DNA of 64,000 nucleotides from contig JAKPPB010000123.1 in the NCBI GenBank assembly GCA_029547605.1, positions 1 to 64,000 on the forward strand. The letters run 5' to 3'. Origin of the DNA: Methanobacteriota archaeon (GTDB taxonomy: Archaea > Halobacteriota > Methanomicrobia > Methanomicrobiales > Methanospirillaceae). The notes beneath the pieces were generated by a model, which saw only the letters and a program-made list of their open reading frames with translations, had not been told where the DNA came from and ran no database searches. Positions 1 through 7,906 of the stretch are shown here, piece by piece; the first letter of the stretch is position 1; every line of letters starts with the position of its first letter. Both the position numbers and the translations under genes were made by a program.

Positions 1-26
1 GAACCACATAAATAAGGTGGCGGTTT

Positions 27-90
27 CAAAAGTCGTATCCTTGGAATGAACCCAGGTGTAGGAGGAGGACAGGATCGGATACGACTTTTG
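27..90. repeat. Perfect 14-bp inverted repeat, 36-nt spacer
   Basis: Bases 27-40 (CAAAAGTCGTATCC) are the exact reverse complement of bases 77-90. The 36-base spacer is purine-rich and contains GGAGGAGGAC. The repeat could form a long-stem hairpin at the 3' end of whatever lies before the window, or be a fragment of a mobile-element end. No U-tract directly follows the second arm. I cannot tell which it is, because the upstream sequence is missing. Confidence 0.5.
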
Positions 91-422
91 TCGTAATTCC
101 TTTTGTATTCACAAAAATATATAGATTACGATAAATGCATAATTGGAGGATGCCGAAATGTCCTTCTCGAGGTGGATTATTCTTAAAATCGTTCCTGATT
201 ACCTCGCCGCATCTTCTCTTAAGGGACCATGTGTGGCTGTTTTTCATATTTTCATCAAGGTACACTGCGGAAATGGTGATCATTGAGAGGCAGCGCAAAA
301 TGTGGCCTTTTTCGTCAATCGTGCAATTATTTCCCCATAGTATCGACAATGTGCTCTCCTCCCCTGCGGCAAGGGGAGAATTGATACCCTGCAGTGGAGA
401 CTTTTATAAGGGAAATGATGAG
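91..422. other. Gene-poor leader stretch before the DUF2240 gene
   Basis: Open frames exist on both strands here, but none resembles a known family or shows a convincing ribosome-binding site. The frame of the next gene stays open upstream to about 135, but that extension looks non-coding. A TATA-like TTTTATAAG near 400-409 is the likely promoter of the gene that follows. Nothing else is seen. Confidence 0.4.
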
Positions 423-887
423 ATGAGCCTCACCATCACAATCGCAGCCCCGTTCCGCCATGCCCGCAAGGACCAGTTGAAGAAGAACGAGGTCGTGTAC
501 TTCCTCTCGTTCAAGCAGCACTGGATGGGGATCGATCAGGCCAATATGCTCATCGCGAGGGCTGAAGAAGAAGGGCTCATCGAGATGAAAGGAGACATGA
601 TCACACCGCTGTTCGATGTCGCCAGGGTTGAGATACCGCTTGGGTACAAGCCTGGTTCTTCTGTATTCGAGCGCTCTGACCCTGTCGATGATCTCCTGCT
701 TCGGATCTCCCAGCAGGCAGGAGTCGCCAGGGGCCAGCTGGTCGCGGAATTGAACATGCTGGTGCAGGACAGGTTCGGTGGAAACCTGAGGCACGAAGCT
801 GCAGCGGTGCTCATGGCAAAACGCTATGGGATAGAGTTTCGTGACCTGCTCCCCGCGTTGAGGGAGCACCTGGTAAAAAACGAGTGA
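423..887 (+). CDS. DUF2240 family protein
   Basis: The 154-residue soluble protein starts MSLTITIAAPF and matches my recollection of the archaeal DUF2240 family: a small helical protein with a winged-helix-like N-terminal half (FSLKQHW..., DQANMLIARAEEEGLIE-type pattern) and a helical C-terminal half. Function is unknown. The ATG at 423 was chosen because family members begin at this point, and a TATA-like element lies just upstream. Its TGA abuts the stop codon of the convergent S6e gene at 888 with no spacer, so the two transcripts must overlap. No cysteine or metal motif is visible. Confidence 0.7.
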   Translation: MSLTITIAAPFRHARKDQLKKNEVVYFLSFKQHWMGIDQANMLIARAEEEGLIEMKGDMITPLFDVARVEIPLGYKPGSSVFERSDPVDDLLLRISQQAGVARGQLVAELNMLVQDRFGGNLRHEAAAVLMAKRYGIEFRDLLPALREHLVKNE

Positions 888-1292
888 TTATTCTTTCTTC
901 TCTTCGGCAGCGGGTTTCGCAAAGTACTCTTCGAGTGCTTTGTCACCGTAGGCAGTGACCTTTGCATTGATCTGGACGAAATCAGCGGTGATCTCGTTGC
1001 CCCTGAGGGTCTTCCTGCGGCGCTGTCCTTCCATGACCGGCTTGAACCCTGCTCCGCCAGAGAGGAGGAGCCTCTTCCTCCCCGCGACGGGGAGGTTCCT
1101 GCGTGCAGGAGTCCCGTTCCTGTCGGAGCCCCCGGTGATCTCCATACGGTACCCGGGCAGTCCCATTGAACTTGCATCAACCTCGTCACCGATCCGCTTC
1201 CCGACCAGTGCACCGGCCGCCCCGCCGCTTACATCAACTTTGTATGCCCTGCCTGTCTTCTGGTCAGACAGGACGATCTTGAACTCTGCCAT
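888..1292 (-). CDS. rps6e: Small ribosomal subunit protein S6e
   Basis: This 134-residue protein is the archaeal/eukaryotic ribosomal protein S6e, a component of the 30S subunit. It shows the family hallmarks: N-terminal FKIVLSD..TGRAYKVDV, the GKRIGDEVDAS turn, the G..R.EITGGSD.NGTPAR stretch and the later RRRKTLRGNEI segment. The Lys/Glu-rich tail is typical of archaeal versions. It lies 162 bp downstream of the aIF5B gene on the same strand, a neighbourhood common in Euryarchaeota, and probably shares its transcript. Confidence 0.95.
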   Translation of the reverse strand: MAEFKIVLSDQKTGRAYKVDVSGGAAGALVGKRIGDEVDASSMGLPGYRMEITGGSDRNGTPARRNLPVAGRKRLLLSGGAGFKPVMEGQRRRKTLRGNEITADFVQINAKVTAYGDKALEEYFAKPAAEEKKE

Positions 1293-1454
1293 TCTCTCAT
1301 CTCTCCTTCGTATGCTATCCGGTTCGGTCTACCTGGCAATCCGCCAGGGCACAGGTTCTCCCTTCCCCGGACTCACAGCCGGCAGGCATATTCTCCAGGC
1401 CTGGCCCGAGCCTCCATGAAGTACCTATGAAGTTGGATGAATGAGATATTAAAA

Positions 1455-3230
1455 CTACTTTCCCCAGAAGGGATTCTCCCTACGCCTCATCGCAGTAAAC
1501 TCTTCAAGGATCTCCTGCGTATGAACCGGCAGATGGGCAAGCATCTCTTTTTCGAGGACTTTGACATGGCGTTCAGGGATATCGACGTAGAGATCGTCCT
1601 CCACATTGAGTTGCCTGCCAACTGTCGCCCCTTCTATTGAGATCGCCACCTCCGCGCCCGCCTGGGCCTCCCGGATCGTCTCCTGGTTCAACTGGATAGA
1701 CTTGAGATGGCCGACCTTCTTGCCGTCAGGCTGGATAAGATTCACATCTGTGCGCAGCGTCCCGCCGAGGACACGGACACCCACCACTGCAGGGTTGCTC
1801 TGGCGGAATATGCAATGGGGAAGGATCCGTATCTTTGCCGGGTGGATGATCTGCTCGAAACGCTGCTGCTCGGTCTTCCTCTTCAGTTCCTCTTTCCACT
1901 GGATATAGTCGTCCACCAGTTTGTAAATCACCCTGCCTTCGAAGACCTTGACCGGGAAGCCCGGCTCCTTCACCATGTCTGCTGCGTCAGGGAGGAGGGG
2001 GGTAGAGAAGGCGATGAGTGCCCGGTAATAAGGGTTCTTAACAGTCTCGGCATCGATGAGGTCGTGGCGGCTCACCGAGCCCACTTCGGCACGCAGCACC
2101 CCGATCTCTTTCTCTTCGAGTTCCTTGCAGAGGGCCTCGAGCGCCCCAATGGTGTCTGCCTTGATGATCACCCCTTCTGGCGATAGGTGGACATTCACCT
2201 CCTCCATCTCCTTCCTGATCCTGGCAATCACCTCCTCCTGGTTGCCCCGTATTACCTGGAACGGGGAACCTGCAATTGCACCTTCGAGGTTCGGGGCACT
2301 CACCTTGATCCCCGCGGCTGCGGTGACTGCCCGCACCCGCTCAAAACGGTCCTCCACAAGGATCTCCTTGAGAGGGCGGGGCTGGAGCAGTGCCCGGACC
2401 TTTGTTACGACAATGCCGTCATTCTTTGCGACCGCAACTTCGTCGCCAACCGAAAGGCGCCCGTCGTAAAGGATGACATCGAGTGTAGTCCCAAGCCCCT
2501 TCTCCTCCTTCACTTCGAGCACAGTTCCCATCCCCGGGCCTTCGGCGGAGAGCGAAAGTTCCTGCTCCATGTATCGCTGTGCAAGCCCGATCATTACCAT
2601 AAGGAGTTCTGCAATCCCTTCTCCCGTGTGGGCGCTGACGGGAACAATTGCCAGGTTCCTCCTGAAATCAGAGACCCTGTCAAAGCGCTCTCCCGAAAAC
2701 CCGAGGTCCGACAGCTCCCCAACGATCTCATAAAGGCGGGTCTCCACAAGTTCCTTTACCCTTTCATTCTGTTTTGAGAAACTGGCCAGGAATCCCTCGT
2801 CCCTGTGTACCCTCCATCCATGTATACGGTCGATCTTCGTCGCCGCGATGACAAAGGGAGTCTTGTACGTGCGGAGGATCTGGAGTGCCTCGATTGTCTG
2901 CGGCTGGAATCCCTGGTTGATATCCACGACGACGATTGCCATATCTGCAAGTGCTCCCCCTCTCGCCCGCAGGGTGGTAAACGCATGATGGCCGGGTGTA
3001 TCGATGAAGAGCAACCCCGGGACATTGAGCGGGACCTTCTCCATGCTCCCGCTCATCTTTCTGATTGCATCGATAGGAACAATGGTTGCCCCGATATGCT
3101 GCGTGATTGCGCCATCCTCTGTGCTTACCACAGATGATCCCCTGATCCGGTCAAGGAGCGATGTCTTGCCATGGTCAACGTGGCCAAGCACGCAGACGAT
3201 AGGCGTTCTGATATGCTTCTTCTGTGTCAT
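1455..3230 (-). CDS. infB: Translation initiation factor aIF5B (IF-2 homologue)
   Basis: This 591-residue GTPase promotes ribosomal subunit joining and initiator-tRNA placement. The G domain is at the N-terminus: G1 GHVDHGKTS at about residues 16-24, G2 threonine in GAITQHIGAT, G3 DTPGHH, G4 ATKID and G5 SAHTGEG. Domain II, the linker helix and C-terminal IF2-like barrels follow. The start at 3230 (MTQKKHIRTP) was chosen over an open frame reaching 3335, because GGTGGAGGA lies just before it and families start close to G1. It ends with a TAG stop, which bears on how in-frame TAG codons elsewhere are read. Confidence 0.95.
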   Translation of the reverse strand: MTQKKHIRTPIVCVLGHVDHGKTSLLDRIRGSSVVSTEDGAITQHIGATIVPIDAIRKMSGSMEKVPLNVPGLLFIDTPGHHAFTTLRARGGALADMAIVVVDINQGFQPQTIEALQILRTYKTPFVIAATKIDRIHGWRVHRDEGFLASFSKQNERVKELVETRLYEIVGELSDLGFSGERFDRVSDFRRNLAIVPVSAHTGEGIAELLMVMIGLAQRYMEQELSLSAEGPGMGTVLEVKEEKGLGTTLDVILYDGRLSVGDEVAVAKNDGIVVTKVRALLQPRPLKEILVEDRFERVRAVTAAAGIKVSAPNLEGAIAGSPFQVIRGNQEEVIARIRKEMEEVNVHLSPEGVIIKADTIGALEALCKELEEKEIGVLRAEVGSVSRHDLIDAETVKNPYYRALIAFSTPLLPDAADMVKEPGFPVKVFEGRVIYKLVDDYIQWKEELKRKTEQQRFEQIIHPAKIRILPHCIFRQSNPAVVGVRVLGGTLRTDVNLIQPDGKKVGHLKSIQLNQETIREAQAGAEVAISIEGATVGRQLNVEDDLYVDIPERHVKVLEKEMLAHLPVHTQEILEEFTAMRRRENPFWGK

Positions 3231-3401
3231 TCTCCTCCACCTCAGGGGGATGGTTCGGTCGGATACCGGGGGATTGGCATGAATCGCTGCGAACCGGAGA
3301 TCCCCGCCGTCCTTCCGCATGCAACAACTGTGCAATGTAATGTATCACAAGGAATTAAATACGCACCGGAGATCTTTTGGGTGTGTGTGGAATGGGGGGG
3401 A

Positions 3402-3411
3402 GATATATTAA
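3402..3411 (+). promoter_or_regulatory. TATA box of tRNA-His
   Basis: The AT-rich GATATATTAA lies about 36-45 bases before the mature tRNA 5' end, the usual distance for an archaeal TATA box driving a tRNA with a short leader. Confidence 0.55.
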
Positions 3412-3446
3412 AGAGTGCCGGCGTGAAATAAAAGAGGGTACATCCT

Positions 3447-3519
3447 GCCAGGGTGGGGTAGTTGGTTATCCTAGGGGACTGTGGATCCCCCGACCCGGGT
3501 TCGAGTCTCGGCCCTGGCC
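3447..3519 (+). tRNA. tRNA-His (GTG)
   Basis: The 73 bases fold as a standard cloverleaf: acceptor GCCAGGG/CCCTGGC, D arm GGGTAGTTGGTTATCC, anticodon stem GGGGA/TCCCC around loop CTGTGGA (anticodon GTG), and T arm CCGGG-TTCGAGT-CTCGG. The discriminator base is C, as expected for histidine tRNA. The base before position 1 is T, so the extra G at -1 needed by histidyl-tRNA synthetase is not encoded and would have to be added after transcription (Thg1-type enzyme). CCA is not encoded. No intron. Confidence 0.95.
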
Positions 3520-4062
3520 TTGTGAATCCTTTTGAACCTAATGCCACCTCGTGATTTCTTCACTCATATCTGGTCCGCATGATGCCATTCTCATCCGGGG
3601 GCCATCTGTGCTTCACAGCGGGGACAGCGCAGGGCATAACAGGGGACTGCCGGGGGACGATCCATCCGGAACCCGCATATCGGGCACACACACTCGGAGC
3701 CGGGCCTGGAATCCCTTCCATCTTCTGCCCTGCCGCCTCTGTTCCGTTTCATCACAATTATCACTCCATTGTTCTCTCTTTCTCAATGATACTAGAATCT
3801 TCAATTCCTCATCAGGCTGCCATCCTGCGTATCCAGGTATTTCCCCTTCCAGGTCCCCGGATACCCTTTTCCCAGATGATACGTGGTATGAAAGGGCGCT
3901 TCCAGGGGAATATTTTCCTCTTCCCCTGATGCCAGGGTTCTCCCCCTGTGGAGAATATTACGGCTCCTGCCGGAAGAGGAATTTCTCCCACCCCTGCGGG
4001 AAAACTGATACATTTAAATATCGCCACTCCCTCCAGATATATATAGTTGATTGGTGGAGTGT
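3520..4062. other. Gene-free stretch between tRNA-His and PEGA gene
   Basis: About 540 bases without a convincing gene. Open frames on both strands have unnatural composition (long Ser/Pro/Gly/His runs) and no ribosome-binding sites. TATA-like ATTTAAATA near 4012-4020 and GATATATATAG near 4036-4046 lie close to the next start codon and are probably its promoter. Confidence 0.5.
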
Positions 4063-4935
4063 ATGCAGCGTTCATATCTGAAATGTGTGGTTCTTTGTGT
4101 CGTTCTCGCGTTCTCGATCCCGTTCTGCGTTGAGGCCGATACTCTCACGGGAGGAGACGCGGGAATTTACCGGTTCCATGTGAATGTAGAAGGCGCCGAG
4201 GGGTATGTTGATGGACAGATGGTAGGAGTGGTCAGAAACGGGCTCCTGGATCTCCCCCTTTCCACATCGGGAACCCCATACCGGACATATTCCTTCAGGA
4301 AGGAGGGCTATTATACCTACAATGGTGTGATCAACTCCGTGCCCGCAAAGGGCCAGCTCTTGCATATTTATGTTACAATGACTGCAATGCCCATAGTCGA
4401 ATACAGCAGGGTACACCTGCTGGTCAGTCCCACCGATGCAAAGGTCACCTGGGACGGAGAACCTGCTGGTGAAGTCCCGCCCACGGGAATCCTGATCATC
4501 TACAACGTCGTTCCGGGGACTCATACGGTGAAGGTGACAAAGGAAGGGTACCTGCCCATTGAACAGGTGCTCAATGTCGCCCGGAACGATGTGATGAGAG
4601 TCCCGCTTACCCTGCAACCAGTGCCACTCGGCTCTATCACTTTTGAATCTGTCCCGGCGGGCGCATCCGTCTTCCTCGACGGCCAGTACAGGGGAGTGAC
4701 CCCGCTTGTGCTCCACGATATCCCCGCCGGAAGCCACTCGGTGACCCTCACAAGCGATGGATTCCAGGACGCAATATCCGCAGTCCAGGTCACGAGTGGA
4801 GGGAACACCCTTGTGAGCGAGACCATGAATCCCGCCACACCTGTCCCTGGCAGCACGAGGGCTGCAATCTCCCCGCTTGTCCTGGCAGGAGCCCTGGCTG
4901 CTGCCGGAATGCTCTTTGTATCGAGAAGACCCTGA
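4063..4935 (+). CDS. Secreted, membrane-anchored PEGA-domain protein
   Basis: A 290-residue surface protein. An N-terminal signal peptide (about residues 1-25) is followed by beta-rich domains. Two PEGA repeats are clear at about residues 125-270: VSPTDAKVTWDGEPAGEVPPTG and FESVPAGASVFLDGQYRGVTPL, each followed by the G.H.V.....G pattern. A Pro/Thr linker and a C-terminal hydrophobic helix end in a basic tail, so the protein is anchored outside the cell. PEGA domains are common on methanogen envelopes; no enzymatic role is evident. GGTGG lies 6 bases before the ATG at 4063. A related but broken gene sits at 11.4 kb. Confidence 0.8.
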   Translation: MQRSYLKCVVLCVVLAFSIPFCVEADTLTGGDAGIYRFHVNVEGAEGYVDGQMVGVVRNGLLDLPLSTSGTPYRTYSFRKEGYYTYNGVINSVPAKGQLLHIYVTMTAMPIVEYSRVHLLVSPTDAKVTWDGEPAGEVPPTGILIIYNVVPGTHTVKVTKEGYLPIEQVLNVARNDVMRVPLTLQPVPLGSITFESVPAGASVFLDGQYRGVTPLVLHDIPAGSHSVTLTSDGFQDAISAVQVTSGGNTLVSETMNPATPVPGSTRAAISPLVLAGALAAAGMLFVSRRP

Positions 4936-5063
4936 CATCAGGGGCAGGCTATCTCTCTTTTTCTCTCGTCGTTCTCCCCTCTCCTCTTCCCTGTGTGAAG
5001 GCGAGTGTTCTCTTGACTGTTGTCCCTGCGTGAGCGAGTATCAGAAAACGGGAAGGGTGAATT

Positions 5064-6365
5064 TCAGTCCGCAAGGAGGCGTGCAACCGGGGCTATCCCT
5101 ATCTTGGCCTTCCGGATACGTGTCTCATCGAGGAGGTGGCGCATATCGACGAACTCTCCTTGCGCGAGTACCTTCTTCACCTGGCCCTCGAACGATGCAG
5201 CCGGGTCATATGCCACGTTCCTGAAGACCACACCGTGAGTGTGGCTGAATATCCGGGCCGCCCCCTCCTCTGCCTTTTGATCTGGCGCAAAGAACGATTC
5301 AAGCGTTGCACTGTCAAAGTGTTGACGTGCGAGTGTAAAGTCGACCAGCACCCCAAAGCCGACCATCGTGTCACCCCTGTACCTGGGTGTCGTCTCATGC
5401 TCAAACCACAAGTCATACACGGAAGAATCCGTGATCGAGACACCGGTAGGAGGCGCATGATCCCGCACCGGAGAACGGCTCACTCCCTGGCTCTGCAGGC
5501 CCTCAAGGACTGCCCACCATGCGACGGCTAGAACCCCCCTGAAGTCGCGGTACTCTTCCCTTGCCCTCTCGAGGAGTATGCGGGAGATCTCCCTGATGGG
5601 CATGCCCTCCCGCGAGACGCTCTCAAAGATGATGAACTCGTAAAAAGGGCCCTCCAGCGAGAGAGAATAACCTGAAAAGATCTTGACCTCGCCCGTGTCC
5701 CTGACCGGAGTAAAGAAATCAGGGGTATCATTCCCATCCGTAGGCAACCAGACCAGGGAGCCGTGGAGCACCACCATCTCTCCCAGGAACGGCAGGACTT
5801 CTTCAGCATTTTTCCCAAGCGCTCCCAGGCCAAGCGCATATTCCATCCCGCTGAAAGGGATTACTGCAATATTGAGGGGGTCGATGCGGGAATGGAGCAC
5901 TGCGTCCAGGTCGCCCCATAACCGCAGTGCCGAAGGCCGCCTGGAACCCTGCTCGATGCTGATTCGTGCCCCGTTCTTCTCAAAGGATGGAGATTGCAGG
6001 TCAGCAAGGAGAGAGGCCCGCTCCTCTGCCCTCCCCAGGACGCGCACGGCCTCTTGCGCCGTCGGGTAGTCCGGAAAGATCGAGAGAAAACCTGCCATTT
6101 CAAGAACCTTTTTGGGAAAATCCCCAGTCGCAGCAAGTGCCACTCTTCCCCCGCGCTCACGCAGCCTCTTCTGGAGGGAGAGCATAACCCTGATTCCGGC
6201 GCTTGAGAGATATGGGACATCCTTCATATCGAGGACAAGTGACCGGTCATCGTCATGCAGTGCCCCCTTTGCTGCCTGTTCGAGGACTATCGCACCGTGA
6301 CCATCCATTCTCCCGCGGCACACCAGCACCACCACGCCATTCTCCTTTCTCTCTGCAATCTCCAT
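5064..6365 (-). CDS. STAS-domain protein with unknown C-terminal domain
   Basis: A 433-residue soluble protein. Residues about 1-105 are a STAS (anti-sigma-factor-antagonist-like) domain: MEIAERKENGVVVLVCRGRM opening, and LDMKDVPYLSSAGIRVML with the conserved serine region that is phosphorylated in relatives. The remaining 320 residues contain no motif I recognise. They show alternating alpha/beta segments, for example NIAVIPFSGMEYALGLGALG and FYEFIIFESVSREGMPIREI. The start at 6365 has GGTG 8 bases upstream; an ATG three codons earlier (6374) is also possible. It is transcribed divergently from msrB. STAS proteins usually partner a kinase or phosphatase, and a Ser/Thr kinase lies 1.5 kb away. 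Confidence 0.7.
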   Translation of the reverse strand: MEIAERKENGVVVLVCRGRMDGHGAIVLEQAAKGALHDDDRSLVLDMKDVPYLSSAGIRVMLSLQKRLRERGGRVALAATGDFPKKVLEMAGFLSIFPDYPTAQEAVRVLGRAEERASLLADLQSPSFEKNGARISIEQGSRRPSALRLWGDLDAVLHSRIDPLNIAVIPFSGMEYALGLGALGKNAEEVLPFLGEMVVLHGSLVWLPTDGNDTPDFFTPVRDTGEVKIFSGYSLSLEGPFYEFIIFESVSREGMPIREISRILLERAREEYRDFRGVLAVAWWAVLEGLQSQGVSRSPVRDHAPPTGVSITDSSVYDLWFEHETTPRYRGDTMVGFGVLVDFTLARQHFDSATLESFFAPDQKAEEGAARIFSHTHGVVFRNVAYDPAASFEGQVKKVLAQGEFVDMRHLLDETRIRKAKIGIAPVARLLAD

Positions 6366-6480
6366 CGGATGCATCACCTTACGATCAGGGGTTGGGGCGA
6401 GCGCCTTAAAAGCATTCGTGGTCCCCCGGGTGCCACAAACCCCCCTTTTATACAGGAGAGAAGAGAAGCCTCCATATTGC

Positions 6481-6948
6481 ATGAACTACTCCCCCAAAGA
6501 TAACTCCCGCGTCCAGATCTTCTCCGTCGCGTCAGGAAATCTTGAATCCTTGGAACGGGTGACCCTGCCCCTTGAAGAATGGCAAAAGCGGCTGTCGGCC
6601 GATCAGTTCCGCGTAGCCCGGCTGAAAGGGACCGAGCCAGCGTTTTCGGGTGCCTACCACGACTTCCATGATACAGGGATTTACCGCTGTGCCTGTTGTG
6701 GAACGGACCTCTTTTCTTCCAGGGACAAGTTCGATTCCGGAACCGGATGGCCTAGTTACCGTGCGCCCGTCCATCCAGCGAATGTCCGTTTCGCACAAGA
6801 CTGGAGTTTTGGGATGAGGAGGACCGAGGTCCTGTGCGCACGGTGCGACGCGCACCTCGGACACATCTTCGATGACGGTCCCCCACCGACCGGGACGCGG
6901 TACTGCATCAATTCGGCATCGCTCTCCTTTGTACCGCAGGGTGCCTGA
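6481..6948 (+). CDS. msrB: Peptide-methionine (R)-S-oxide reductase MsrB
   Basis: This 155-residue enzyme reduces methionine-R-sulfoxide in proteins, an oxidative-damage repair activity. Two zinc-binding pairs are visible (CACC at 70-73 and CARC at 119-122), as are the GTGWPSY motif and the catalytic cysteine C142 in RYCINSASLSF. Length fits stand-alone MsrB. The start at 6481 (MNYSPKD) follows a TATA-like TTTTATAC near 6445 and a purine-rich GGAGAGAAGAGAAG stretch; upstream in-frame starts look non-coding. No msrA is adjacent. The divergent neighbour is the STAS protein gene. Confidence 0.92.
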   Translation: MNYSPKDNSRVQIFSVASGNLESLERVTLPLEEWQKRLSADQFRVARLKGTEPAFSGAYHDFHDTGIYRCACCGTDLFSSRDKFDSGTGWPSYRAPVHPANVRFAQDWSFGMRRTEVLCARCDAHLGHIFDDGPPPTGTRYCINSASLSFVPQGA

Positions 6949-7099
6949 ACCCCGACCATCTCCCTGCCGGGAGATAGGCGAGAGAAGTGCCTCGAGAGTG
7001 ATGTTTGATCGTGCAAATGAGAGAACGGGCCAACCGGCACTCTCTTGAGAACACCCTTCCAACCTCTCCTGCAGGAATGGTCCACGGGAGGAGAGTTGC

Positions 7100-7906
7100 A
7101 TGACGGAGGGGCCGGGCACTATACTGACTGCCGATGACGAGGAGTTCCTGAGGGATCTTTCAGAGTACCTCGAGATCCTCGCCAACAGCACCCGGCTTCG
7201 CATCCTTCGCCTTCTCGAGCGAAGGCCAATGGACGCACGCTCACTCTCGATCGAGACTGGGACAAGTTACGAGAATACCAAGAAGCACCTGGAAAGGCTC
7301 CTCTCCGCAGGGCTTGTCACCAGGCGCCCGGGCCTCGGAAAAGAGACGTCAAGGGGCATACACCCTGTGTGGGAATATTCCCCGGTGCCGGGTGTGATCC
7401 ATACACTGCAGAGAGACCTTGGCATTCTCTTGGCATTGCCCCCGCAGATCCGGATAGCCGGCATGCAGGATCAGGTCTCGACAGTAAGACGGAGGATCGC
7501 CGAAGAGCTCGGATCTCCTGGGAGGATCCTCGTCGTCCTGGGAGGGGAATGGGACCAGAAGATCATCCCGCTCTCTTCACTGGCGATCGCACTCGGGAGA
7601 GCAGAAGAGGGCAGGACAGCCGATCTGCCTGGATGCGAGATCGTGGCATTCCCTCCCTCCTACAGGTCACTGACCCGGATTTCCAGGCCACATGCCCTGA
7701 TATCCGTCATGGGTGGGGGATGCCTTGTCGAGGATTGCGGAAGTACCGGGGGCACGTATATCAATGGGAAAAGGATTCCGGACCGAAAAAAAGCCGCAGT
7801 CAGGGACGGTGACCTCATCGCGCTCTCCATGGGAGAGTTCGGGGTCTCCCTGCTCTTCCTCTCTGACAAGGAGCCTGGAGATGGGGATAGGAGTGAGAGG
7901 CCTTGA
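7100..7906 (+). CDS. Winged-helix/FHA-domain protein
   Basis: A 268-residue cytoplasmic protein. Residues about 20-95 form an ArsR-like winged helix (LEILANSTRLRILRLLERRPM, then a recognition-helix stretch SYENTKKHLERLLSAGLV). Residues about 162-255 form an FHA domain, the phosphothreonine-binding module: LGR at 165-167, S190/R194, SRPHA at 195-199 and GSTGGTYING at 214-223. A linker joins the two. GGGAGGAGAG precedes the ATG. The stop overlaps the TTG start of the kinase gene by 4 bases, so both are co-translated. The likely reading is a DNA-binding protein that docks onto, or is phosphorylated by, the kinase; that is inference. Confidence 0.85.
   Translation: MTEGPGTILTADDEEFLRDLSEYLEILANSTRLRILRLLERRPMDARSLSIETGTSYENTKKHLERLLSAGLVTRRPGLGKETSRGIHPVWEYSPVPGVIHTLQRDLGILLALPPQIRIAGMQDQVSTVRRRIAEELGSPGRILVVLGGEWDQKIIPLSSLAIALGRAEEGRTADLPGCEIVAFPPSYRSLTRISRPHALISVMGGGCLVEDCGSTGGTYINGKRIPDRKKAAVRDGDLIALSMGEFGVSLLFLSDKEPGDGDRSERP

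Noticed and set aside
26-349. 107-residue minus-strand open frame
   Set aside because: No family resemblance, no ribosome-binding site, and it crosses the inverted repeat; composition looks non-coding.
3551-4081. 176-residue plus-strand frame after tRNA-His
   Set aside because: Ser/His/Pro-rich artificial composition, no family, overlaps the real PEGA start.
4072-4938. 288-residue minus-strand frame
   Set aside because: Antisense shadow of the PEGA gene; no start signal or family.
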